A stretch of 17,010 nucleotides of DNA from Kiritimatiellia bacterium (GTDB lineage: Bacteria; Verrucomicrobiota; Kiritimatiellia; RFP12; UBA1067): contig JAFPYE010000166.1 of NCBI GenBank assembly GCA_017412325.1, positions 1 through 17,010 on the forward strand. The letters are read 5' to 3'. The notes beneath the pieces were generated by a model that worked only from the letters and a program-made list of their open reading frames with translations, did no database searches and had not been told where the DNA came from. This document shows positions 1 to 7,630 of this stretch, one piece after another (the first letter of the stretch is position 1; each line of letters opens with the position of its first letter). The translations under genes were made by a program, and so were the position numbers.

Positions 1-817
1 CCGCGACCGGAGCGGGCGCCGGAGCCGGAGCGGGGGCGGCGGGCAGGGGCGGGAGCATGCCCTCGCCGCTGTCGTAGAACCGCAGCACATCCTTCTTCTT
101 CGCCTTGCCGGAAACGACACGGGCCTCGGAGGTGTTCTTGCCGACATCCGTCACTTCGCAGACGCCGACGAACTTCTCCTTGTAGACCTCCTCGCCGGTG
201 TCGTCGTCAACGATGGCCTTGCGGCTGCGAATTTCGTACTGCTCGCCGACTTCAAGGAAGTCTGCGCCATAGCTCAGCGTCAGCTCGCCGTCGTCCTCGT
301 CGACGTCCATCACGTACATGGGATAGTCGCGCATGAGAATCGAGAGGGCGACGCGCTTGACGACGTGCACCAGCATGTCCTTGGGCGTCTGGCAGTAGGC
401 CGCCACGCGCAGCGTGTCCGCCTCGTAGGGCTGCTGCGTCCGGAGGTCGTTCGCGCGGATCGACACGGTCGCGATGTATTCTTGGGCGGACGCGCCGCCG
501 ACGGCGCGCGACTTCCCGCTCTTCACGAGCTGGACAATCTCGCCGCTCATGGCATAGCCGGCAGGCACCAGGTCGGCCCGGCCGCCGAAGCCCTCCTCGC
601 GGGCGGCGGTGTCGTACATGTCCCGGTCGAGGCACTTGTACTTCTTCGCCTGCACGAGCTTCGTCAGCAGGAGCTTGTCGACGCCCTCGAACGCGACGCG
701 GTCGACGCCCGCCTGGTAGGTAATCGGGTCGAGGACCAGCCACTTCGGGGACTTGGGGGCCGCCGGAAGCGCCAGGACCATCACCGCCGCCAACGCGGCG
801 AAGGTGAAGTTTTTCAT
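1..817 (-). CDS. Exported CsgG/LpoB-like protein, C-terminus cut by window edge
   Basis: The frame is open from the ATG at 817 to the left edge, giving 272 visible residues and no stop. The N-terminus (MKNFTFAALAAVMVLALPAA) is a signal peptide with likely cleavage after LPA, so the protein should be exported. The mature start (WLVLDPITYQAG) and the segment LLLTKLVQAKKYKCLDRDMY, followed by GYAMSGEIVQL, recall the alpha/beta fold of CsgG, LpoB and TolB-N proteins, where a helix precedes a 'LDR' strand. This is a resemblance by eye, not a firm family assignment. A second domain is rich in D/E/V, and the visible end is an Ala-Pro repeat (PAPAPAPAP), probably a linker. The start overlaps the upstream stop by one base (TGATG) and has a GGGGAGG ribosome site inside the upstream gene, so the two are translationally coupled. 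Function is unknown; a role in the envelope is inferred from the operon. Confidence 0.75.
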   Translation of the reverse strand, partial: MKNFTFAALAAVMVLALPAAPKSPKWLVLDPITYQAGVDRVAFEGVDKLLLTKLVQAKKYKCLDRDMYDTAAREEGFGGRADLVPAGYAMSGEIVQLVKSGKSRAVGGASAQEYIATVSIRANDLRTQQPYEADTLRVAAYCQTPKDMLVHVVKRVALSILMRDYPMYVMDVDEDDGELTLSYGADFLEVGEQYEIRSRKAIVDDDTGEEVYKEKFVGVCEVTDVGKNTSEARVVSGKAKKKDVLRFYDSGEGMLPPLPAAPAPAPAPAPVA

Positions 818-1896
818 CAATCCTCCCCTTCTTCTTCCGCCGCGGGCTTCTTGAAGACGATCTTGACCGTCTTGTCGCTGTCCGTCTCGTCCAGCTCGAC
901 GATCTTGCTGACCTTCTTGCAGCCGTCCAGCGTGGCGACCACGGCATGCTCGACCTTGAGGACGCGCACGGCGTCTTCGGCATCGACGGTCTTCCCGTCG
1001 ACCTTGACGGTCGCGTCGTCCGCATCCAGTCCGGCGGGGGCCTTGACCTTGAAGGAGAGCTTGCAGGTGAAGAAGTCCAGAAGCTTCTCGGCGATCTGGT
1101 CGCAGGCGATCTCGACCAACTTGCGCTCGGGATCAGCCAGCTCGGACTTGACGATGTTGTTGACGGTCACGCTCCATTCGCTGGTGCCCTTGAACGCGAA
1201 CAGCACGTTGCCCTGGAGGTCGCGGACCTTGCCGACGTAGGGCTGCGTGTAGGTCGTCTTCTTCACCTTCGTGCCCTTGGCGTTCACGGTGATCGTGCGC
1301 GATTCCTCCTCGCGGTCACCCATCGCCGCCGTCAGGATGCAGGTCGCACCGGCGAGCACCGACTCGTTGTCGCCGCTCAGCCCCTGCTCGACCAGACTCA
1401 TGTCGGCGTTCGAGCGGTCGACGATCTGGATGAGCGAGCCTTTCTCGGCAAGCGACGCCTGGAGATAGTCCTTGGCCACCGGCACGTAGCGCTGGGACGG
1501 ATCCGTGAGCGCCTTCATGCGCAGATCCTGGAGCAGGCGCCGGTTGCGAAGGTTCTCCGCCTGAACTGCATTGCTCTCGCGAACGAACTCCATCTTGCGG
1601 GTCTGCCAGTTGATACGGACGACCTCCCGGACGAGGTCGGGGTTTTCGACCTTCTCCGCCTGGCTGAGCGTGGGCGGCGTGGCGATGTTCTGCTGCTCGG
1701 GAATAGTCTCGCCCAGCCACTTCTCGACCTGCGTCATCGACTCGATCGTGCCGAAGCTGGCGATCATCAGGCGGACCTTCTTGGGCCCGGCCTTGGCGAC
1801 GGCCTCCTGGGAATCGGTCAGGGCCTCAGCGGCGAAAACGCCACCCGCACACGCTGCCACGCACGCGACCGACGCCAATCTTGCAAATGTCTTCAT
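817..1896 (-). CDS. Exported CsgG-like protein with C-terminal PEGA-like domain
   Basis: This 359-residue protein has an N-terminal signal sequence. Cleavage could fall at VFA/AE near residue 22; VAAC at 13-16 could instead be a lipobox. Residues 41-50 (VRLMIASFGT) and about 140-195, containing LIQIVDRSN and then GATCILTAAMGD, match the pattern seen in CsgG/LpoB-type proteins: a core strand, then 'VDRSN', then a strand describing the synthesised activity. A long charged insert (about 60-140) separates the two parts. Residues 280-348 (KVKAPAGLDADDATVKVDGK, later VEHAVVATLDGCKKV) resemble a PEGA surface domain. The C-terminus is acidic (EEEGED). An AAGGAG ribosome site precedes the ATG at 1896. 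It lies 52 bp after the LpoB-like gene and one base overlaps the next gene, so it is part of the envelope operon. The exact role is not known. Confidence 0.85.
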   Translation of the reverse strand: MKTFARLASVACVAACAGGVFAAEALTDSQEAVAKAGPKKVRLMIASFGTIESMTQVEKWLGETIPEQQNIATPPTLSQAEKVENPDLVREVVRINWQTRKMEFVRESNAVQAENLRNRRLLQDLRMKALTDPSQRYVPVAKDYLQASLAEKGSLIQIVDRSNADMSLVEQGLSGDNESVLAGATCILTAAMGDREEESRTITVNAKGTKVKKTTYTQPYVGKVRDLQGNVLFAFKGTSEWSVTVNNIVKSELADPERKLVEIACDQIAEKLLDFFTCKLSFKVKAPAGLDADDATVKVDGKTVDAEDAVRVLKVEHAVVATLDGCKKVSKIVELDETDSDKTVKIVFKKPAAEEEGED

Positions 1897-1948
1897 GTCG
1901 TTGTCTCCTTGGATTCGTCTTGGTTAGGGTTGGATGGGGGAAACCGGG

Positions 1949-2512
1949 CTAGCGCATCACGTTCTCCTTGCTGACGGCCTTCTGGAGCGGCACGCGCTTC
2001 TGCCAGAAGTCAAGACCGGTCGCCACGTCGGTCAGACGGATGAGCAGGGAGTTCTCCTTGTAGAAGTCGCCGTTGTCGCGACGGACGTTCTGCTCGCGCA
2101 GCTTGCCCGTCATGATGAACTCGGGGGTCGAGGCCGCGGAGCCGGTCTGCCTGGCGAAATCCTCGTTGTAGACGATGAAACTGCCGCCCTCGCCGTCCCA
2201 GCCCATCAGCGCCTCCTCGAACATCATCTTGAGCGAATCGGCCAGGTAGCCGGCCTGCGAACCGCGGGCCATCGTGTCGACCGTGAACGGCTTGACGTTG
2301 ACGATGCGACGTGCGTCCGGCTTCGCATACCGCATCGACGCGGTGTTGATGCCCTTCACCGCCTCGGCCACGACAATCCGGAGATCCGCCTCGGAGAAGC
2401 TGGCCGTGACCTCGGTGTCTTCGCCTTCGATGATGCGGCGCGTGCGAGTGGAGGCGCAACCTGCGACTGCCAGCGCGGCCAGTGCGACTGCCGCGAATCT
2501 AAGTGACTTCAT
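1949..2512 (-). CDS. lpoB: LpoB-type outer-membrane lipoprotein (penicillin-binding protein activator)
   Basis: This 187-residue lipoprotein has a signal sequence ending in the lipobox LAVAGC with the lipidated Cys at 19. The body (FSEADLRIVVAEAV, then RRIVNVKPFTVDTM, a helix LADSLKMMFEEAL, and PEFIMTGKLREQ) follows the LpoB family pattern. In E. coli, LpoB is an outer-membrane lipoprotein that reaches across the periplasm to activate the peptidoglycan synthase PBP1b. The first ATG in the frame is at 2566, but the start at 2512 is preferred because AGGAAAGGAA lies just upstream and the signal peptide then begins with MKSLRF. A YcfL-type gene lies two genes upstream, matching the ycfL-lpoB neighbourhood of E. 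coli. Family confidence is good; which synthase it activates here cannot be seen. Confidence 0.85.
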   Translation of the reverse strand: MKSLRFAAVALAALAVAGCASTRTRRIIEGEDTEVTASFSEADLRIVVAEAVKGINTASMRYAKPDARRIVNVKPFTVDTMARGSQAGYLADSLKMMFEEALMGWDGEGGSFIVYNEDFARQTGSAASTPEFIMTGKLREQNVRRDNGDFYKENSLLIRLTDVATGLDFWQKRVPLQKAVSKENVMR

Positions 2513-2552
2513 CTTGATTTCCTTTCCTGTTGGGTGTTTGTGGACGTTGTTT

Positions 2553-3095
2553 TCAGAAACCGACATTGAGCACCGGGAAGCACCGCAACCCCGTGTTGTT
2601 GAAGTTCAAGACGCCGAGCTGCACCCCGTGCAGGTCGTCGGCAAAGTTCACGAAGCCGAGCTGAAGGCCGTATGCGACATGCGCGATGTTGACCGCGCCA
2701 ATCTGGATGCCGCCCATCGTGCCTCCGACCGAATGCCCGAGCGCACTGGTGGCAATGCCGCCGAAGTCGCGTGCAGTCGCGGAGAAGAAACCGGCATCGA
2801 GGCCATAGGTGTCGAGATACTCCCCCCAGCCGAAATTCAGCCGCAGGCCGTAGACCGAACTTTCGCCATTCGGCACCGCCCAGGACAGGAACGTCGCGCC
2901 AACAGCCAAATCGTAGGACTGCCAGCCGTAGGCATTGCCGCCGCCGCGCGGCACAAACGTGACGTCGCGCGCATTGGCGCCGGTCGCAAGGTCGTTCGCC
3001 ACCCCGCGTCCGGCCTCGAAGCCGGCCGCCGCCGCCGCGCATGCAAAAACGGATGAAACGGCCAGTGCCGCCGCTGCTTTCTTCAACGTCTTCAT
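2553..3095 (-). CDS. LA_2272-type surface-repeat / outer-membrane protein
   Basis: This 180-residue protein has a signal peptide (MKTLKKAAAALAVSSVFACA, cleavage in the Ala run at 19-24). Residues 127-169 hold three units of about 15 residues: GGIQIGAVNIAH, YGLQLGFVNFADD and HGVQLGVLNFNN. The G-(hydrophobic)-Q-(I/L)-G-x-(V/L)-N pattern is that of the LA_2272 surface repeat family first named in Leptospira. Alternating hydrophobic strands and a C-terminal Phe (FPVLNVGF) suggest a beta structure or small barrel in the outer membrane. A strong AAGGAGG site precedes the ATG. It sits between the YcfL-like gene (24 bp gap) and the LpoB-like gene (40 bp gap). Localisation is inferred; no enzymatic motif is visible. 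Confidence 0.8.
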   Translation of the reverse strand: MKTLKKAAAALAVSSVFACAAAAAGFEAGRGVANDLATGANARDVTFVPRGGGNAYGWQSYDLAVGATFLSWAVPNGESSVYGLRLNFGWGEYLDTYGLDAGFFSATARDFGGIATSALGHSVGGTMGGIQIGAVNIAHVAYGLQLGFVNFADDLHGVQLGVLNFNNTGLRCFPVLNVGF

Positions 3096-3119
3096 GTCTT
3101 TCCCTCCTTGATGCGCGCC

Positions 3120-3497
3120 CTACCGGGCCTTGCGGACATAGAACAGCATGTCGACCGCGGCCGGGGTCGGCGCCGTGCTTTTAAGCGCGCAGATCTCGTG
3201 GGGGTGCAGCATCCGCGCGCTCCAGGTCGAGACGATCGAATCGATTGTAATTCCATCGGCATCCAGCCAGACGACCTTCCATTCAACCCCCAGGTCGCCC
3301 GACGTGTTGTTCACCACGTTCGCCTGGAACGTCGGATGGACGCTCGTGCCTTTCGCACACCGCACATCGGTCACATAGACCCGGCAGCCGAGGTCCTCGG
3401 CAACCGTCACGCGGCGGTCCATGGGCGGCACGTTCGTGGCGACGCAACCCGACAACAGCACGGCGCCCAGCAGGGCGGGGAACAAACGACTTGCCAT
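3120..3497 (-). CDS. ycfL: YcfL-type (DUF1425) lipoprotein
   Basis: This 125-residue protein begins with a lipoprotein signal ending LLSGC (Cys 18). The remainder is one small beta domain: VYVTDVRCAKG, HPTFQANVVNNTSGDLGVEW and VVWLDADGITIDS. The 'long-range strand, then N-N-T-S, then V-x-W-x-D-x-x-G' pattern is typical of DUF1425/YcfL. In E. coli, ycfL stands directly next to lpoB, and an LpoB-like gene is in the same operon here, which supports the assignment. It is the first gene of the operon, with a GGAG site seven bases before the ATG and a plausible promoter 52 bp upstream. The molecular role of YcfL is not established. Confidence 0.8.
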   Translation of the reverse strand: MASRLFPALLGAVLLSGCVATNVPPMDRRVTVAEDLGCRVYVTDVRCAKGTSVHPTFQANVVNNTSGDLGVEWKVVWLDADGITIDSIVSTWSARMLHPHEICALKSTAPTPAAVDMLFYVRKAR

Positions 3498-3523
3498 AGT
3501 TTACTCCTTCATGTTCAGGTTGA

Positions 3524-3537
3524 CTGGTCGACACCAG
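3524..3537 (-). promoter_or_regulatory. Small hairpin at the 5' end of the ycfL-lpoB transcript
   Basis: CTGGT, four loop bases, then ACCAG form a perfect 5-bp stem. It would start about five bases after the predicted transcription start at 3542, so it would cap the 45-nt leader. It could protect the mRNA 5' end, but it is short enough to be chance. Confidence 0.3.
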
Positions 3538-3548
3538 CTTTGTCGAGT

Positions 3549-3577
3549 AGTATGGCATATTTTCTCTGACATTGCAA
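3549..3577 (-). promoter_or_regulatory. Sigma70-type promoter for the ycfL-lpoB operon
   Basis: On the minus strand TTGCAA (3577-3572) and CATACT (3554-3549) are separated by 17 bases; each matches the consensus at four of six positions. The spacer is AT-rich in otherwise GC-rich DNA. The predicted start is near 3542, giving a leader of about 45 nt with a good Shine-Dalgarno site (GGAG). Confidence 0.5.
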
Positions 3578-3614
3578 CCGGAATCTCTCGCATTTCAACG
3601 GCGACAGGCGGCGA

Positions 3615-3637
3615 ATAGCCGAGCTGAGGACGGCTAT
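3615..3637 (-). terminator. Stem-loop at the end of tcdA, possible terminator
   Basis: ATAGCCG and CGGCTAT form a perfect 7-bp stem with a 9-base loop that overlaps the tcdA stop codon. It is followed by TCGCCGCC, not a T-run, so it is at best a weak or Rho-assisted terminator. Its position between two operons supports a 3'-end role. Confidence 0.4.
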
Positions 3638-4389
3638 CGCGCAGGGACGCGCGTTGCGACGTCCTGCACGACGAGCCCGGCGAGCGCGCAGCCGAAGACG
3701 ATCGTCGTGTGCGCGACGGTGCCGTTGAGACGGGCCTTCCGCGCGCCCCACGTGTCGCCCGCGTCGGGCTGGATCGCGTCGCCCAGGTTCGTGCGGCGCT
3801 CGGGGCTCCAGACGCACGTAAACCTCCGCGCCGGGAGCCCCCCCGTCTGCCGGAACTTCTGCCGCAGGGCGCGCGCGAGGCCGTCGCCCTCGACCTTGCG
3901 GAAGTCGGTCGCGCGGATCTGGAGCGGGTCGAGCTTCAGCGCCGCGCCCATCGACGCGAAGAGCGTCACCGTCGGGATCGAGAGGGCGTGGCGGATCAGG
4001 TGCGCCTTGTTCTCCAGCGAATCGATTGCATCGACGACATAGTCGTAGCCCTCGAGCCCGAAGCGCGCGGCGGTGGCGGCGGAATAGACGTCCGCGCGCA
4101 CGTCCAGCTCGACCGCCGGGTTGATCTCCTTCAGCCGCCGGGCCAGCACCTCGACCTTGACCTGTCCGACCGTCGCCGTCGTCGCCATCAGCTGGCGGTT
4201 GACGTTGGTGACGGCGACGCAGTCCGAATCGACGAGCAGGAGCTTGCCGACGCCCGAGCGCACGAGTGCTTCCGCGCACCAGCTCCCGACGCCGCCCAGG
4301 CCGAAAATCGCGACCCGCGTCGCGGCAAGCGCGTCGAGGGCCGGCGTGCCCAGCATCAACTCCGTCCGTCGAAAGATGTCCGGCACCAT
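3634..4389 (-). CDS. tcdA: tRNA threonylcarbamoyladenosine dehydratase (TcdA/CsdL)
   Basis: This 251-residue E1-like (ThiF/MoeB superfamily) protein has the ATP-binding loop FGLGGVGSW at 29-37, the aspartate strand LLVDSDCV (51-58) and TNVNRQL (61-67), then YVVDAIDSLENKAHLI (117-132). Length, the GGVGSW form of the loop and the absence of CxxC zinc motifs favour TcdA over MoeB or ThiF. TcdA uses ATP to cyclise N6-threonylcarbamoyl-adenosine 37 of ANN-decoding tRNAs to ct6A. The ATG at 4389 is chosen because it starts just before the family's usual N-terminus (FRRTELMLG); the next codon GTG is an alternative. It has only a weak ribosome site and lies 20 bp after tyrS, so coupling to tyrS translation is likely. 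Confidence 0.9.
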   Translation of the reverse strand: MVPDIFRRTELMLGTPALDALAATRVAIFGLGGVGSWCAEALVRSGVGKLLLVDSDCVAVTNVNRQLMATTATVGQVKVEVLARRLKEINPAVELDVRADVYSAATAARFGLEGYDYVVDAIDSLENKAHLIRHALSIPTVTLFASMGAALKLDPLQIRATDFRKVEGDGLARALRQKFRQTGGLPARRFTCVWSPERRTNLGDAIQPDAGDTWGARKARLNGTVAHTTIVFGCALAGLVVQDVATRVPAR

Positions 4390-4409
4390 GACCGTCCGCC
4401 GCCGGCGCG

Positions 4410-5672
4410 TTACGACGCACGCAGGAGGAAGTTGTTCTTCTTGCCCTGCTTGAGGACGGCGATCTTCCCCTCGACGAGGTCCTCCGCCGCGAAAACGCGC
4501 TTGTCGTCCACCTTCGCGCCGTTGAGCGAAAGCCCCCCCTGCGCCGCCATCCGCCGCGCCTCGCCGTTCGACTTGAACATCCCCGCCGCGGCCGCGACCA
4601 GGAAGACGGGCTTGCCGACGATCTCCGCCGTCGCGAGCGACGCGGAGGCGACGTCCTTGAATATCTCCTCCAGCTCCGCGGCGGTCTTGCCGCTCACGCT
4701 CCCGCCGAACAGCGTCTGCGTCGCGCCGAGCGCCGCCTGGAGCCCCGCCTCGCCGTGGATGAGGCGCGTCAGTTCCTCCGCGAGCGCCTTCTGCGGGATG
4801 CGCGCCTCGGGATGCGCCTTCATCTCGGCCTCCAGCGCGGCGATCTCGTCCAGCGACCGAAGCGAAAAGACCTTGAGGTAGCGGATCACGTCCGCGTCCG
4901 CCGCGCGCAGGAAGTACTGGTACCAGTCGTAGACGCTCGTCAGCCCGGCGTCGAGGAAGAGCGCGTTGCCCTCGGACTTGCCGAACTTCCGGCCGGTCGA
5001 GTCCAGGAGGAGCGGGAACGTGAGCCCGAACGCCGACTGGCCGCGCATCTTGCGCACGAGGTCGGTGCCCGCCGTGATGTTGCCCCACTGGTCCGCGCCG
5101 CCGACTTCCATCCGGCAGCCGTAGTGGTCGAAGAGGTGCAGGAAGTCGTTGCCCTGGAGGATCTGGTAGCTGAACTCGGTGAACGTGAGCGCGCCCTCGC
5201 TCGCCTCCAGGCGCTTCTTGACCGATTCCTTCGCGAGCATCTGCGGCACGCGGAAGTTGATGGCGATGTCGCGCAGGAACTCGATGGCGCTCGTCCCCTT
5301 GTACCAGTCGTAGTTGTCGACCAGGATCGCGGCGTTCGGCCCGTCGAAATCGAGGACGCGCGCGAGGTTTTCGCGGATGCCCTTCTTGTTTTCCTCGACT
5401 TGCTCGACCGTCAGCATGTTGCGCTCGACGGACTTGCCGCTCGGGTCGCCGATGAGCCCCGTCGCGCCGCCGACGAGCGCGATCACCTTGTGGCCCGCCA
5501 GCTGCAGGCGCTTGAGGACCATGATGGAGACGAGGTTGCCCGCCTGCAGGCTCCGCGCGCTCGGGTCGAAGCCGCAGTAGATCGTCATCGGCCGTTCAAG
5601 AGCAGTTTCAATTTCGGGGTCGGTCAACGCCGCGACCAGCCCGCGCGCCTTCAGTTCATCGATCAGTTTCAT
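4410..5672 (-). CDS. tyrS: Tyrosyl-tRNA synthetase with altered HIGH motif
   Basis: This 420-residue class I synthetase charges tRNA-Tyr. The family is clear from IYCGFDPSA (31-39), ALVGGATGLIGDPSGK (65-80), SYQILQGNDF (168-177), GGADQWGNIT (191-200), KFGKS (229-233, the KMSKS motif) and a C-terminal S4 RNA-binding domain (about 355-420). The usual HIGH-type signature after DPTADSL is normally HxGH or HxGN; here residues 43-46 read QAGN, and the preceding Thr is Ser (DPSARSL). Both altered positions contact ATP phosphate in the well-studied Geobacillus enzyme. The gene follows the glycosyltransferase by 15 bp and has no visible Shine-Dalgarno site, so it probably relies on coupling. All other catalytic motifs are intact, and it looks full length and functional. 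Confidence 0.95.
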   Translation of the reverse strand: MKLIDELKARGLVAALTDPEIETALERPMTIYCGFDPSARSLQAGNLVSIMVLKRLQLAGHKVIALVGGATGLIGDPSGKSVERNMLTVEQVEENKKGIRENLARVLDFDGPNAAILVDNYDWYKGTSAIEFLRDIAINFRVPQMLAKESVKKRLEASEGALTFTEFSYQILQGNDFLHLFDHYGCRMEVGGADQWGNITAGTDLVRKMRGQSAFGLTFPLLLDSTGRKFGKSEGNALFLDAGLTSVYDWYQYFLRAADADVIRYLKVFSLRSLDEIAALEAEMKAHPEARIPQKALAEELTRLIHGEAGLQAALGATQTLFGGSVSGKTAAELEEIFKDVASASLATAEIVGKPVFLVAAAAGMFKSNGEARRMAAQGGLSLNGAKVDDKRVFAAEDLVEGKIAVLKQGKKNNFLLRAS

Positions 5673-5687
5673 GGGACGGGGTTTGTG

Positions 5688-6758
5688 CTATTTGAAGATA
5701 AAACGCTTCTGCAGGAAATACGAGGCGAGGAACAGGAACGTCTCGACCACGATCTTGACGACGGTGATGGCGACGCCGCGCACGTCGAAGAGCGCCGCGC
5801 AGAGCGACGTGAGCGCGTAGGACGCGGCGGCCAGCGCGAGCACCAGCCCCCAATACTGGAAGTAGTGGCGCACGCCGCGCTGCATCCGCATCTTCGTGAG
5901 CTTGCGCCGCCGGTAGAACACGACGAAGTGGTTGTAGAAGAAGTTGAAGTTGGAGCTGACGAGCCGCGCCGTCACGAGCGCGACGAGGACGTCCGCGCGC
6001 CGCGGCGCCCGGTCCGCCAGATACCAGACGACCGCCGCGAACACGGCGTTGTCCAGCAGGAACGACAGCACCGAGCTCAGGCAGAACTGGAAGAGCGAGC
6101 GGTAGACGCGGATCGTGTCGAGGATCGGGTTGAAGTGGCTGGTCGCGTTCTCCTCGATGTAGATCGTCTCGATCGGGATCTGCAGCGGCTTCTGGTCGTG
6201 GTTCCGGGCATCCGCCAGCATCGCCATCTCGTACTCGTAGCGGTCGCCGGGAATCGCCGCGATGTGCGCGAGCAGCTCGAACGGGATGCCGCGCAGCCCC
6301 GTCTGCGTGTCGTTGATCATGAGCCGCGTCATGAAAAAGAAGAGCCAGCGCGTCCACGTGTTGCCGAAGCGCGAGCGGAACGGCACCTTGCCCGTGAAGG
6401 CCCGCACGCCCAGCACGAGCCCGCCGCGCTGGGTCTTCAGCCCCTCGGCGACCTTCGCGATGTCCTCGGGCGTGTGCTGCCCGTCGGCGTCGGCGGTGAT
6501 GACGTCCGACCCCGATTCGGCGATGTAGGAGAAGCCGGTCTTGAGCGCGGCGCCCTTGCCGCGGTTCTTCTCGTGGACGAGAATCTTCTCGACGTAGGGC
6601 GCGGCCTTCGGGAAGATGTCGCGCCCCGCCGTCGAACCGTCGTCCACGAGCACGATGCGGTCGAACCGCTCCCGCAGCTTCGGCAGGAGCACCAGGAGTT
6701 TCTCGTCCGGATTGTAGGCCGGGATGAGGATCGTCACGGGCCGAGCAGGTTGTTCCAT
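5688..6758 (-). CDS. GT2 glycosyltransferase fused to GtrA-type membrane domain
   Basis: Residues 7-215 form a family-2 glycosyltransferase of the dolichol-/polyprenyl-phosphate sugar synthase type: VTILIPAYN (8-16), VLVDDGS (36-42), NRGKGAALKTGF (65-76) and the metal-binding DADGQ (90-94), then TQTGLRG (151-157). Residues about 224-356 are a GtrA domain with four hydrophobic segments (about 224-247, 257-280, 303-323, 332-350) and the typical ARLVSSNFNFFYNHFVVF. Such proteins load a sugar onto polyprenyl phosphate and are thought to help flip it across the inner membrane for glycan modification. The fused arrangement is known elsewhere. The start overlaps the upstream gene by 25 bp with a GGAG site inside it. 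The sugar and acceptor glycan cannot be told from the sequence. Confidence 0.9.
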   Translation of the reverse strand: MEQPARPVTILIPAYNPDEKLLVLLPKLRERFDRIVLVDDGSTAGRDIFPKAAPYVEKILVHEKNRGKGAALKTGFSYIAESGSDVITADADGQHTPEDIAKVAEGLKTQRGGLVLGVRAFTGKVPFRSRFGNTWTRWLFFFMTRLMINDTQTGLRGIPFELLAHIAAIPGDRYEYEMAMLADARNHDQKPLQIPIETIYIEENATSHFNPILDTIRVYRSLFQFCLSSVLSFLLDNAVFAAVVWYLADRAPRRADVLVALVTARLVSSNFNFFYNHFVVFYRRRKLTKMRMQRGVRHYFQYWGLVLALAAASYALTSLCAALFDVRGVAITVVKIVVETFLFLASYFLQKRFIFK

Positions 6759-7630
6759 GGGCTTTTCTCCGACTCCGCCTTGCGCCGCTGCATCAGCTGG
6801 AGATAGTCGACGCGGTTCTTGAAGAGGTCGTTCGCGAGCGCGGGCGTGAGATAGACGAGCCCGGCCTGGCGGGCGGCGGCGGCAAAGCCCGCCGCGCTGC
6901 TGTTCTCCTTCATCGCCTCCGGGAGTTTCGCGATCATCTGCTTCGCGAGCGTCGCGTTGCCGCTCACGCCGGCGGCATAGGCGGAGCCGAAGAAGCAGAA
7001 CCCGCCGGCGCGCAGCCGCGCGTCGATCCGCGTGCGCTCGGCGTTGATCTTCGCGAGCAGGGCCTCCGTTTTCTCGTTATGCCGGAACGCGCCGGTGAAC
7101 GAATAGGTCACCTGCACCGTCGGCTTCCTGACCTTCGGCTTCGCGGGCTTCCGCTTCGCGGCCGGCTTCTTCTTCGCCGCCTTGGGCTTGGGATCGTCGT
7201 CAAAGAGGTCGTCAAGCGAACTGGCGCTGTCGTCGTCGTCCCAGTCGTCGAGGTTTTCCTCCTCCGGTTCCGGCTCGGGCTCGGGCGCGGCCTCGGCGGG
7301 TGCGCCGCCGCCGACCTCGGTCTTGGTGACGGTCACGCCCTCCTGCGTCTTGACGAATTCCTCCCACGGCACGATGGGATTCGTCACCTGCATGTTGTTG
7401 ACGCGGATGACGAGTCCGTTGCGTTCCACCTTGTAGGGCGGCGGGATGTACTTGCCGTCAATGAACACGTAGCCCGTCGAAATCGGCTTGCCGATCACGC
7501 GTTTCAACGCGGTCGCCGCCTCGGCGGGCTGCCGCTTGAAGGTGTTCTTGACGGTCACCGCCGGTGCCGCCACGAGCGGCAGCGCCAGCGCCGTCGCCAC
7601 GACCATCGCCATCAGTCTCTTCCAGTCCAT
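6734..7630 (-). CDS. Unrecognised exported protein with acidic then basic linker
   Basis: This 298-residue protein is not recognised. A signal peptide (1-22, hydrophobic VVATALALPLVAA) indicates export. A first domain (about 25-105) contains STGYVFIDGKYIPPPYKVER and an RVNNMQV strand. Residues 117-147 are strongly acidic (EEENLDDWDDDD and DLFDDD), followed at 148-170 by a Lys/Pro/Ala-rich basic stretch (KPKAAKKKPAAKRKPAKPK). The C-terminal domain (171-298) is mainly helical with two free-standing aromatic motifs (FCFFGSAYAAG). The ATG at 7630 is chosen over upstream in-frame starts because AAGGAG lies ten bases before it and the signal peptide begins there. The 3' end overlaps the glycosyltransferase start, so the two are coupled and could share an envelope role, which is inference only. 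Confidence 0.75.
   Translation of the reverse strand: MDWKRLMAMVVATALALPLVAAPAVTVKNTFKRQPAEAATALKRVIGKPISTGYVFIDGKYIPPPYKVERNGLVIRVNNMQVTNPIVPWEEFVKTQEGVTVTKTEVGGGAPAEAAPEPEPEPEEENLDDWDDDDSASSLDDLFDDDPKPKAAKKKPAAKRKPAKPKVRKPTVQVTYSFTGAFRHNEKTEALLAKINAERTRIDARLRAGGFCFFGSAYAAGVSGNATLAKQMIAKLPEAMKENSSAAGFAAAARQAGLVYLTPALANDLFKNRVDYLQLMQRRKAESEKSPWNNLLGP

Noticed and set aside
2513..2566. Upstream in-frame start of the LpoB-like gene at 2566
   Set aside because: It would put 18 polar residues before the lipoprotein signal; the strong ribosome site and signal begin at 2512.
4755..6806. A 683-codon open frame on the plus strand across tyrS and the glycosyltransferase
   Set aside because: Arg/Glu/Val-rich antisense artefact; both minus-strand genes have clear family motifs.
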